A stretch of 64,000 nucleotides of DNA from Macrocybe gigantea. Taxonomy: Eukaryota; Basidiomycota; Agaricomycetes; Agaricales; Callistosporiaceae. The translations under genes were made by a program, and so were the position numbers. Shown in pieces: positions 34,275-44,967 of the stretch (positions within the stretch are counted from its first letter, which is position 1; each line of letters begins with the position of its first letter). Location: positions 1-64,000 of the forward strand of contig SJRY01000253.1 of NCBI GenBank assembly GCA_011319805.1, in the 5' to 3' direction. The notes beneath the pieces were generated by a model that made no database searches, had not been told where the DNA came from, and saw only the letters and a program-made list of their open reading frames with translations.

Positions 34275-37200
34275 ATGGACTCAACTGGACAGCCGGTGTC
34301 AACTTGTCCGTCGACGAGCATGACGCCCCAGCTGGACATTGCAGACCTCGACGCGGGCGACAGCAAAGCCCATCCATCATCAAAGAAACGTAGAACTCCC
34401 GGAGCATGCGATCTCTGCAAGAAGAAGAAGAGTACGTCGCACTAAAAATTACTGATGTCGTCTGAGTCATCAGTGTTCTCGAGCACGCTCATACTGAAGC
34501 TTTCGTCCCGCAGTTCGCTGTGAGATCATGCGTTAATGGTGCAGACGTCGCGTTCGTCGTTCACTCAGTCGTCGTTCTTCACAGGTGACAGCGCGGAGAT
34601 GCCGGGCAACCGGTGCAGCAATTGCATACACCTCAACGTGGACTGCACGCACAAGGAGGTCACAAAGGCACGTCGCGTCTAGCACATCAGACGGCCGAGC
34701 GGAATATCACTGATGATGCTGGCGGAATCAGACTCTAGGTTCAGCGAAGAGGTGTGTCTCATCAGTTGAACACCTTAATGGTTCGGGGGCGCTAACCAAT
34801 TATAGCTATGTCGAGAGTCTGGAAAGCAGACTTGAGAGAATGGAGAAACTTTTCAACAAGGTCTGACGGCCCATATACCGCCACAAATCCACCGTCTAAT
34901 TCAATGGAAACATGCCACAGCTCTTGCCAACCGTCGACTTGCAAAAGGAGCTCGATCGTCTATTAGACTCCGAGTCTACCCCCGATCCAATACATCTGCC
35001 TAGAAATGACGACAACGCGCGAGAGGGCGAGCTCACTGGGAAACTGGGCCGACTTGAGGTGAATCCCCGGCAGGGTCGTTTCTTTGGAAAGTCAAGGTGA
35101 GCCTACACTGTTCCTGTTTCTAAACGCAGCTGACTCGTCCCCGTCCGATCACCTAGCGGTTACCAGTTGATACAAACCGCGTTAGACATCCGTCAGGCGT
35201 ATGCTGGCGATGAAACTGACTTTGAAAGCACCATCAAAGGAAATCAACGCCCAGAGTTTTGGCAGCTGCCTCCGGTAACGTCGATTTACGCGCATAATAT
35301 GGTTAGGCACTCACTTGCGAGGACAAAAGTGGCGACCCACCATTCCAGAACTCCTGCCTGATCCACCAGGTTACGTGTTTCCAGACGAGGATTTAATCAA
35401 CCCTCTCGTCACAGCGTACTTTGAACAAGTTAACCTCTTTCTTCCCCTCTTCCACCGCCCTACATTCGAAGAAAATATCGCCAGTGGCCTTCATCACGTG
35501 ATCCTTCATTCGGAGGAACGCTACTGCTCGTATGTGCTTTGGGTTCGCGGCATTCCGACGATCCGCGGGTGATCATCGAGGGCTCGAATTCGCCCCGTCT
35601 GCGGGCTGGAAATGGTTTGAACAAGTCCCCGTCATGAGAAAATCACTCGTGCAGAGACCTACCCTGGTCGAACTGCAGAACCACGCTGTGTGTCTTTTCC
35701 TCATCCGAAAATTTGCTTCCAATGCTCATGTCATTTAGCTTTTCCTCTTATATGCGCATTCAACAGAAGCACCCCATGGCTGTTGGACGCAACTTGGGTG
35801 GCTCTGAGAATGGCGCAGAAGTTGGAGCACATCGGCGTCGGCCGTTGAAAGCCCCACTGCAGAGGATGAGCACTGGAAACGGGCTTTTTGGTAGATAATC
35901 TGTCTCTGGATGCCTATGTGCGGTTGTTGACGTCGCAAACAGGGTCCTCCTTTGCCTTGACAGATTGTTTAGTTCGTTTGTCGGGAGACAATGTATTCTG
36001 CGATCAGAAGAGTTGGTATTCATATCATGTATTTATGACACGCTGACGTTGATTTCCAGTTACGATTCTGACCTACCCATAGAATGTGACGACGAATACT
36101 GGAATCATCCTGATCCCAAGCTCAATTTCTGCCAGCCGGAGAAGAAACCATCCGTTATCACTTTCTTCAATTGCTATATCCAATTGATGAACATTCTTGG
36201 TTATGCCATGCGTTACATTGTGAGCTATCCATATGTGTATTTGAAAGCACAGGGTGTATTCTTATACATGATGTTGCAAAGTACTCCGTCAGACCCTCCA
36301 AACTGCGAGCGTTTAAGCGATCACTTTACACTGACCAACAAGTGATCGTCGATTTGGATTCAGCCATGAACAACTGGATGGCTTCCATACCGGATCACCG
36401 TTAGCCCATATTTTGCCCACATTCGTTGTCCATCCAAGCTCATAACCCGGTATAGTCCGTTGGAATCCAAAATCTGCTGACAGAGTCTTCCTCAAACAGT
36501 CTGCGACGCTTTACGCAATGTATTACCATCTGCAGATATTTATTCATAGACCGTTCATCCCATCACCTCGAAACCCGGCCCCTACGACATTTCCCTCTCT
36601 TGCAATATGCACAAATGCTGCACGCTCGTGTTGTCACGTACTCGAGTACAGAGCAGGGCGGACATGCCGGTTCCCACAGCGCATGTGCGAAAACGTTTTT
36701 AGCAACGGAGTTGTTCTTCCTGACTGAACATGATTCCCTACAGATCACCATTTTCACCGCTGCGGTTGTTCTGCTTCTCAATATCTGGAGTGCAAAAAGA
36801 TCAGGCTACGCGCCCCATCCTCAGCGGGAGATAGAAGATGTACAGAAGTGTATAACGCTTTTGAAGGCTTGTGAGCGAAGGTGGTGCTCCGCTGGACGAT
36901 ACTGTAGGCGGCAATGGCTTCCTTAACATGTCCGTCAACTGACGACCTCTGTGTAGAGATGTTTTAACGAGTCTTGCATCTGCTGGAGACGTCGCATTCT
37001 CGTCGATCAGCGACGGCGAACCACCACCGTCACACAAGCGGCCGCGAGAGTCGGAGGAGGAGTCGAACAGCAGCTCAAGCTCGTGGACGTCGACGCCGCC
37101 CACCGAATCACGAGCGATCGCAGGCTCTCGCCGCGTCCTACAAAAGGAACAGCAAAATGCGAGCACGCAGCACATCTCTCTGCCCATGTACAGCGACGAG

Positions 37201-37769
37201 CTCGGACGGCTGCCTGTGTACGGCCAGATCAACTTCTCGGATACGCATCCGCCGTACTTGGACCATACGCGGGACCTCTACCTCGCGATGCGCAAGCCGG
37301 AATTTGCTATGCACTTTGAGGCTCAGCTGGCATCCTCGATGGACACCGTGCAGGACGGGTATGTGGAACTCGTGAGGGGAGGGGGGCACTCGCGGCAGGC
37401 GTTTGAGGCTTATCCCGTACATTGGAACGAGCCAGGAGCTATGCAGCAACAGCAGCAGCAGTCTATGCCACTGGAGGTCGGGGCTGATAGTCTGCAGAAG
37501 GGACCCATGTCGGTTACCTCGTCTTTTTCCACAGATCGAAGGGTCGAAAATGGCGCTTTTGGCGAGATGTCGATATAGATAACGACGTCTTGAGCATGTG
37601 GTCGTCTGCGCCTAAAGGATTCGAGTCCGTGCTCTCTTTCCGACTTTGGAATATGCTTTTTCCTGACCTTGCTTTGCTCAGACTGAACGAATGGGATACG
37701 TACATCACGAGCGTTAATCAGATGACGCAGATGCAGTCCCCAAGCGGCTTTTTTGTCAACGGGGAGTGA
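34275..37769 (+). CDS. Zn2Cys6 transcription factor, frame-disrupted
   Basis: The zinc cluster is CDLCKKKKIRCDSAEMPGNR plus CSNCIHLNVDC, split over exon 1 (ending 34431), a 6-nt microexon (34514-34519) and exon 3 (from 34585). A coiled coil follows (YVESLESRLERMEKLFNK), then the fungal-specific domain PF04082 (NLFLPLFHRPTFE, SDDPRVIIEG, WKWFEQV, HWKRAFW, LDRLFSSFVGRQC, LPIECDDEYWNHPDP, HLQIFIHRPFIPSPR, VVLLLNIW). The end is SMWSSAPKGFE plus LNEWDTYITSVNQM. It would be a nuclear DNA-binding regulator. The conserved frame is broken by about seven single-base deficits in homopolymers (near 35490, 35604, 35808, 35831, 35857, 36255 and 37560). Either a young pseudogene or local sequence errors would explain this. 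One intron appears to be GC-AG (donor at about 34672). Confidence 0.7.
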
Positions 37770-38130
37770 GTGCGCTGTGCAGTTTCAAGATTCTTTTTTT
37801 GGTTTTCTTTTCCGATGATACCTACGTTTCCTCTCTTGCGGTGCAATACCATCATGAAGGGTTTTGAATGGCTTGGCTCTTTTATGGATGCTCTGTCTTT
37901 TTTATTTGCAGCTCTCATCTGGAATTTCTTTTCCGTATACTGTAGCTATAGTTACGTAGATAATCTCTTGTAGCTATCTCGGTGAGTTTCTATCTGACTA
38001 CAGCCGATGACACGCGTTGAAGAGATGTATGGACGCTAGAAAGTGCTTGTAATGCAGCAACAGTTTATCAAGGTGGTTGCAAGTACTTTCCATCTTTCAA
38101 GCAAAATTACGGTCATCTGAGGTTCGCAGT
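37770..38130. other. convergent intergenic region
   Basis: The 361 bp lie between the 3' ends of the Zn2Cys6 gene and the Ohr/OsmC gene. I see no gene; T-rich tracts occur near 37790-37810. Confidence 0.4.
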
Positions 38131-38852
38131 TTATGCCTTGGAAACGTTCACGACGACTCCTTGTTGGAGGGCACGGCTGTACGGGCACATCTGCGCAGGC
38201 GAATCCATGAAAAGTCGTTCAGCGATACAAGGACAGTGACAGTGACGCACCGCGTGGCCAGCCTGGATGACGTCTTCGTCAACACCCTCGACTTTGATGT
38301 CGACCGCGAGCCCGAATCCAGCCAAGCCTTCCGGAGGGCCAATGTGCACGTTCGTGTGCACGACGGCATTCTTGGCGGCTTCGACTTTGCCCATCCCACG
38401 CGCCGCAGCCTGGATCGCGCCCAGCAAGCAGGCTGGATTGAGTTTCCACCAAAGGGCCCCAAGAAAGCACGGGAGGAACTTTTTGTCAGGATACGCAGTT
38501 TGGCCTAGATGGAGTGGACGGGGGACTGACATGCGTAGCCCATGGCGAACAGCTGCTCGGGGTTGTGCCCGTTGCCGGACCCGCCGAGCTCTTTCGGCAG
38601 CGCGAGATCGAGTTCTAGCCCGTTGGAGGCGACTTCGCCGTTGCGCCCCTGGCCCTTTGCTACAGCGCGCGCGGTGTACTGTTGTCAAAGGGTCGTTTCC
38701 ACGGGAAGTCAGCTGGGTGCTTCGAGGATGCACTAGGAACGTACTTTGTGTTCCTTGAGGGTAATGAGTGTCCTCGTCTGGTAGCTTAGAGTGCTTCTCG
38801 ATGCACGGGTGGAGACACGCGACAGAGAGGACTTGAGGACGGCGTTCAACAT
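38131..38852 (-). CDS. Ohr/OsmC-family organic hydroperoxide reductase, mitochondrial
   Basis: Four exons (38852-38745, 38678-38531, 38432-38251, 38190-38131) encode 165 aa. The N-terminus (MLNAVLKSSLSRVSTRASRS) is basic, Ser-rich and lacks acidic residues, as in mitochondrial presequences. The core reads LALPKELGGSGNGHNPEQLF, MGYASCLLGAI, GFGLAVDIKVEG and CPYSRALQQGVVVNVS. It carries both catalytic cysteines of Ohr/OsmC proteins (in YASCLL and MCPYSR). These thiol peroxidases reduce organic hydroperoxides. Length and motif spacing fit the Ohr branch. The ATG is about 180 bp from the divergent ZCCHC9-like gene. A 143-codon plus-strand frame over this gene is a shadow. Confidence 0.9.
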
Positions 38853-39032
38853 GGTGGTGGTATCGGTCCAAGAAACGGAGCGCAGCGTGGATCGACTTAT
38901 GATTCCTCCGCGGAGTTGAACGTCGAACTAACGACGTCACAAGGAGGATCTTTGTCCTTGTTTGATCGCAAAGCTGTCGGAGATGGCCGAACAGTAGGGA
39001 GGAGAAATTCCAAAAAGTACCAAGTTCACTCG

Positions 39033-40225
39033 ATGACCCGTATAACGAATTTTGGACGCAAGAGGACGTATGTCGAGGCCGGGTTTGACCACGCGCACAG
39101 CCCGTTATAGGCGACGACGTGCAGTCTGATTCAGGAGGAAAGGAGCCGAGCAACGACGCCTCTGCATCCTTAGGACCGCCGCCCAAGAAGAAGAGGAAAC
39201 GCACAAAGAAGTCGAAGCGGGATGGAGGGACAACGCAGGGCGTTGGTCAGGCAGGACTGAAGGAGACGCAGGAAGGGGAGGAGCGCGAAGATCATGAAGG
39301 GACAGTCGACCCCGCGACGCCTGCAACCGCAAATCCAGGTGGAAGCACCTCATCAAAAACGGATGAAAGGAAAAAGAAAAAACCAAAACGAAAAGAACTC
39401 GACAAGAATCGAAAATGTGCGTAACTCGAGCCCTCGTTCCGTGATAAAGGTCTATATGGGTTGTTCTTCGCAGCATTGGCGTCCTCGGAACGCAGACGGC
39501 TGAAACGAAGAGAGGACAAACTCGCTGAGACTGTCTGTTTTGCGTGTCGCGAGAAAGGACACGCGGCCAAGGATTGTCCGACGACCAGATATGCTGCAGT
39601 AAGGATGGAGGCCCAGTCCACCTCATCAAGGACAGTAGTTGGCATTTGCTATAGGCAAGTCGTTTCGTTTCGAGCCCACTCGCTTCCAAATCTCATCCTA
39701 TCATGAAAGATGCGGCTCCCGAAGACACACGCTTTCAAAATGCAAGAAACCCATTGACACCGACAACCCGCTTCCATTCGCCTCCTGCTTCGTCTGCAAC
39801 GGGAAAGGACATCTAGCCTCGTCGTGTCCAGAGAACAAAGCCAAAGGCATATATCCGAATGGAGGATGCTGCAAACTCTGCGGCGAAACATCACACCTCG
39901 CAAAAGATTGTACGTTAAGGCAAAGAGGTACGTTTCCCGTTGCATTCCCCTGAAGGTACAACACTGACTGCGAGTTGTCTATTATTTCTGTGCCATTCTT
40001 ACAGAGGAGGGCGGTAGCTTAGCTATATTCGGAACAGGCCAGGAAGCAGGCGCAGACGAGGACGACTTTCATGTGCTCAGGCGCAAAAACAACCATCTGG
40101 ATAAAGACGACAAAATGCGTGAAAAGAAGAAAAAGTCTTTACAGATCAAAGCTGGTAGCCATACGGGCGTGGTCAAGTCATTTGGTGCTGCGTCTAAAAA
40201 GCCGAAGAAAGTCGTTAATTTTTGA
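39033..40225 (+). CDS. ZCCHC9-like zinc-knuckle protein
   Basis: The likely start MTRITNFGRKRTYVEAGFD at 39033 is followed by a Lys-rich region (PPKKKRKRTKKSKRDGG). Four CCHC knuckles follow: CFACREKGHAAKDC, CYRCGSRRHTLSKC, CFVCNGKGHLASSC and CKLCGETSHLAKDC. The order and spacing match ZCCHC9, a nucleolar protein that binds RNA in ribosome biogenesis and surveillance. The intron inside the second knuckle has a GCAAGT donor (39655) and an ATGAAAG acceptor, a GC-AG intron. Exon 1 to the Lys-rich part needs one extra base in a CCC run near 39091; without it the frame ends at the TAG at 39108. The tail is acidic then basic (SFGAASKKPKKVVNF). Confidence 0.8.
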
Positions 40226-40485
40226 TGGGATTTCTCTTTCCAAGTCATTTAGGTTTCGACTTTGTAACTGGGTTTTCGTTTTTCGTCTTCCGCCCCTTTT
40301 CTGCGCGAAAGGTTATGCCATATGGAATGAATACACTAATACCACGACCGTATTGAATCTTTGTTGTGAGGTATACTTGCCATTCAACAAGAAATCATGT
40401 CAGAATACATACATTCACTCTCGCGAGCCCCCAAGACTCCGGAATGAAAATAATATTGAATATGGTGGACGCAAGGCCGGGGAGC

Positions 40486-42151
40486 CTACTTCGTGTCAGG
40501 GTTCGCAACAACTTGAGGAACACCCTTGAGCCGCTCATTGACAAGCTCGCTGAACTCTTCCCTTAGGATGGCCTCCCTCCTCTCCCTCTCCTCCCTCTGG
40601 AGCTTCAAGATGCCCCTCTTCTCCTCTGCACTGATGACCTGGTTCTCCTTCCTGATACGCACCGCGTTCATGCGACGGTGCCGGCTGCCGCTCATGACGT
40701 AGCCGACATCCTCAAACTGGGCGATCTGGCCCGACGTCAGGCCGATCTCGCCACGGCGCGGAATGCGCGCCTCCGTGCCACCCTCCTTGAGGAACGCCGC
40801 CATGGCAGACCCTTCGCCGCGCAAGAGAGCACCGCCATATTCGCGCTCCTCATTGCGCTTGGACGACGTCGTGATTTTGACCGCAGGCTGAGGTCCGACA
40901 TCGTCGTCCGAGTCTTCGTCGGTAAGGTCCGTGGACGCGGATCTCGATTTATTCTTCCCTTTGGAGGCAGGTGCTACTGTGGCTGTTGCAGTTGCTGACG
41001 ATGTCGCGGCAGCTGCGACGGCAACAGGCGCGGTCTGGGCCGCCGCCGGGTGTTGTGCGTCGGTCGCGATGGGGATGAAGGGTGCAGAGACAGGCTTGAC
41101 GACCCATTCTCCCTCATCATCCTCATCGACGAGATGCGCGTCGGGAGCCGGCGTAGGATTCGAGCCGGGACTCATCGCGCGAGCCTCCTTGCTCTTGCTT
41201 CTGCTCTTTGTCGACCGGCCGCTCTTCTTGTGGCGTCGTCCGTCCCTTTCCCCATCAGACTCGGAGGCGGACTCGCTTCGCGGCATAGCTTCGTCGACTC
41301 CGGGATCGGCGACGGCGACGTTCAGAATCCCTCTCTCGCTCTCGCTCACGTTCTCTTTCCCTCTCCCTTCTGGCTCTTTTCCTTTCCTTACGCTCCCTTC
41401 TGCGTCTGTATTCTTCATCTGAGGAGTCACTTGTGGACGAAGATCTGGGATGCTTCGACTTTTTACTCGGTTTGTTGCGTTTGGGTGAGCTGTTTGAACT
41501 TCAATAAGAATGTTTTACATTTATATGAAAAAACGCTCACAGTTCCCGGGCAGGGGCCTTTGGAGACGAGGGCCAAACACTGAGCTGGGTGCTTTCACGT
41601 TGAAGTCTCCGACTGCGGTTGGGGAAAAGTCAAGCAGATAGCAGAATTGGAAGGCTTGGAAACACACCTTTCTAACCAGTCAGCACCAGCACCACCTCGA
41701 TAATCACCTCTCCTATGAGGATACATGTTCTCCTGCTTTCGCAAAGGCGCAGCCTCGTCCCGGGTAGATAGAGCCGGCTTGCTATAATCACCATAGTCGG
41801 GACTCGCTCTCCGATGACTCCGGCCTCCGTCACGATCCCTGTCCCTGCCTTGGTGCTCTCCCTTTCACGACCGTCAGGTCCGTCCCTTCTGTCTTCCCGT
41901 TTCCGTTCATAGTCTCTTCCCCTATCCCTGCTGCCGCTCCTGCCTCTCCAACGACGATCATCATCCCGGCGACGATAATCCCGCTCTCTGCTTCGGCTTC
42001 GGCGCTCGTCTGGAGAACGGCTTCTGCGGCTTCGGGAGTATCGAGGTGACGGCGAGCGTCGCCGATCCGTTGGCCTTGTCGAAGTTGAAGGATAGACGTC
42101 CTTGGGATCTTGAGGGACCAAAGCCATACGAGAAGGGTGGACTGTTGCCAT
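40486..42151 (-). CDS. NKAP-like protein (SynMuv superfamily)
   Basis: The C-terminal NKAP domain is clear: YGGALLRGEGSAMAAFL, EARIPRRGEIGLTSGQI, FEDVGYVMSGSRHRRMNAV, RIRKENQVISAEEKR and EERERREAILREEF. The N-terminus (MATVHPSRMALVPQ) leads into a long Arg/Ser-Arg/Asp region (SPRYSRSRRSRSPDERRSRS). NKAP proteins are nuclear RS-rich factors associated with the spliceosome and transcriptional repression. At least two introns separate the RS region from the C-terminal exon (40486 to about 41430). In the RS region the natural continuation (GRDRDRDGGRSHRRASPDYG) lies one frame away from GPDGRERE, at about 41865, consistent with a missing G in a GGG run. The start is about 180 bp from the divergent F-box gene. 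Confidence 0.85.
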
Positions 42152-42331
42152 TGTAGATAGTTGTTCTGGTCGGAAAAAAAGTGTCGGCGCTTTCAGAAAG
42201 CAATAGCCTGTAATGCAAATATACGCACATAAATGTAAATTGGGGACAAATCTGTAGCAAGTGCTTCTGAACATAACAAACAAGTAACAACCTTCACAGG
42301 TACATAATTTGGCTTTCGATCTTCATTGGTC

Positions 42332-44215
42332 ATGTCCACAACGCTGATTGCAGATTTTGGCGATTCAAGCAAGTTGAATGACTCCTCGAGCGTGAACTCT
42401 TTGCCATTTCCGCCCGAAGTTACTGTCACAATCTTGGGCAACTTGCATGTCAAAGACGTGCTCATGATCCGTCAGGTGCGTTTCATTGCATCTGTTTTAG
42501 CTCAAACATCAAACATCCTTCAGGTATGCAAAACGTTGCACGATGCTACCCTATCACGCGGCCTCTGGGCCTCATTGTTCCGCAATTGCTACTCAAGATC
42601 CTTGCCTCGTCCGCCGTTGCTTGAAAGGACCTTCTCATCCTACACCGCTCGGCAGCTTGAGGAAACCATCACGACGCGAATCCGTCGCATAGAAATGCGA
42701 AAAGCTGCATCAAAATGCACGCCAAAGGCTACTCAACTTTTTACGATGTTTGACCAGGGTCCTGTGCCAATATTGATCTGAGGCAGACGATGGCTCCTGT
42801 ATTTTCCGGAAGGCGAACCTATCGTTCATGTTCTGGATTTGGAATCCCCGTCGCGCACCCCTGAAATTCTTTGCGATGTCTGGCGAGAAGGGATCGCCCA
42901 GACTGAGTCTCGCATCGGTCGTGAAATTAGTCAAGCCGATGTAGTCGCTATGATGATCGACGAAGTGGAAGAGCGGCCTCCTCTCCACTTCAATCTACTT
43001 ATAGGGTATGCCATTTTTCTCCCCACTTGTTGGCTTATGTTCACATGATTCATGCATGACCTTTTGGGAGACAGACTCCGCCCAGAGACCGATGCCGTGT
43101 TTCAAGTCTGGAAAGTCTCCCTTGTAGAGCACGGTCGCGAATCCAAGCTCAAAGCAGAGCATCTCAAGACTCTTGTGGTACCCAAGTTCGGGACTATCAC
43201 TAGAGTAGATATCTTTGCAAAGAATTACATCGTATTTGATGACCTCGTCACACCGACAAACAGAACTGAAGGCTCACTGTTGGTTATTGATTGGATGGAG
43301 TCGACGTCCAGCCATCTATCCGCCGTTTCATGTCGCATACCCTGGGCCTACTCGGTGTGTTGATTATGTACTTCTGTTGGCGCCAAGTTGCTGAAGTTCT
43401 CTGATACAGCACGGCGCTCATCTCCTTCCCAACAATAAAATACTCTGTTTCATGAGGGAACAGATTTAATGTGCGACATACCTGATTTAAAACTCATTCC
43501 GAAATCTTCTCTTCCCGCTGGCATTCCTATCTCGCCGAACGGTCCACTCTGGGAAATCCCCTTTGCCTCTCCTTTTATGGAACGAAACCTCATCTCGCCG
43601 CTTGACGTTCGCCAGGATATGAGCAAAGTGTACATTTGCTCTACCGACGGCATTTACGAGTTACCTCTTCGACACGATGATCCCACCACGCCACCAAAGC
43701 TTTCGCGACCAATATCATTCCTGAAGCGCTTTCGACACCCGTCAGAAGTCGCTCGAAATGACATGGAAGTCCTTCCAGATGATCATTCTGAAGATTCCGC
43801 AGACTCCTCAGACGATCATTCGGCAGGCCCTTCAGAAGGCCATTCAGCAATCTTGCCAGATGACTTTTCAGACGAAATTTCATGGAGGGTCCTCAAAATT
43901 GGACTCTCCAGTATTTATATCTCTGTCAGGGAACGGGAAATCCCCCAAATTCGCTTCGCTTTCTATGAAGGGAACGAATCTGCCGAAGACTCGCTGTCGC
44001 TGCAAGAAACCGAAGAACATTCCCATGAAGAATGGGATCCGCGGTGGCGAGTATTTGATCATCCTTTGAAGGATACCCAGTCTACGTCGGATGTTTTTTA
44101 TGACGACGATTCGGGACGCCTATTGTTTTCGCAATATCCTGATACAGACGAGGATGATCCAGATTTTGACGATGAGGTTGTTGCTGTTTACCTGCTCCAG
44201 GATCAAATAGATTAA
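42332..44215 (+). CDS. F-box protein, frame-disrupted
   Basis: The N-terminal F-box reads LPFPPEVTVTILGNLHVKDV then LMIRQ; an intron (42476-42523) leads to VCKTLHDATLSRGLWASLF. The rest (WLLYFPEGEPIVHVLDLESP, WKVSLVEHGRESKLKAEHL, HGAHLLPNNKILCFMREQI, YICSTDGIYELPL) is the usual C-terminal region of agaricomycete F-box proteins, with a repetitive Asp/Ser/His segment (DDHSEDSADSSDDHSAGPS) and an acidic tail. Such proteins recruit substrates to SCF ubiquitin ligases; the substrate is unknown. An in-frame TGA at 42779-42781 splits a continuous frame, and a missing T near 43467 (GAACAGATTTAATG) breaks it again. Either a degenerate gene or sequence errors would explain this. Confidence 0.65.
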
Positions 44216-44286
44216 AGGCCATGACATATATTCCCGTCGATCGGCTGTATTTGCGTTAATATATCATGAAGAGCTCAAGGCATAAT

Positions 44287-44967
44287 TCAAAGCTCTTCGT
44301 GATTCGTGGCTTTATCCAGTCCCACCAACTCAACGTCGAACACAAGAGCGGAGTTGGGAGGGATGACCGAACCGAAGCCGCGCGAGCCTGGACGAAGCAT
44401 TCGGATAAGCAAAGAACGCCCAATCGAGAGAAACTTGACCCGTCTTACCATAAGCCATGTTGGACGGAATAGTGAGCGTTCGCTTCTCGTTGAGGCACAT
44501 GCCGACCAAACCTTCGTCCCAACCACGAATGACTTGACCCACGCCAACTGTTCAACAGTCGTGCCATCAATATGAGAAAAACAACATCACAACAGGTTGA
44601 TCTGATGTAAAAGACTTACGTGTCAACGGAAGTGGTGAATTGCGGTCATGGCTGAGAACGATTTCATTTCAGGTGGACAGATAGGACTTGCAACGTCCGA
44701 CGAACCTCGAGTCGAACTTGTTACCGTTAGAGAAAAGCTTTCCGGTCTATGAAATGCAGTGAATGCAAAAAAATCCGTCAATATGAACATCCATGAACGA
44801 GGACACGTTGCACTGACGTAGTGAACTTGTATAGATCGCCTTTTCGGCTTTCTGAGGGCACTCTGGAGGCAAGTATGTCGTGTCAATCTTGAGCTCCGCA
44901 GGAGGCTCGCGGCAAAGACAGCCACAGTGAACAAGAGACAGGCCGAGAGCCAGTTGAGGATTTGCAT
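44287..44967 (-). CDS. ER-resident FKBP-type peptidyl-prolyl isomerase
   Basis: The protein begins [20 protein letters not shown], a signal peptide, and ends KATNHEEL, an HDEL-like ER retention signal. Conserved FKBP segments are [58 protein letters not shown] and [22 protein letters not shown]2-type enzymes catalyse prolyl isomerisation in folding secretory proteins and bind FK506. All downstream introns are canonical. In exon 1 the natural sequence ([19 protein letters not shown] then KAEK) is out of frame between about 44910 and 44830. Three single-base deficits restore the original frame by VHY, so the written frame stays open but encodes about 27 foreign residues. Confidence 0.8.

Noticed and set aside
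35885..35960. Stop codon after RAFW in the Zn2Cys6 gene
   Set aside because: TG|GTAGAT...GCAAACAG|G is a normal intron that restores W and continues into VLLCLDRLF.
38077..38508. Plus-strand frame of 143 codons
   Set aside because: It is antisense to the Ohr/OsmC exons, whose motifs and splice sites are clear.
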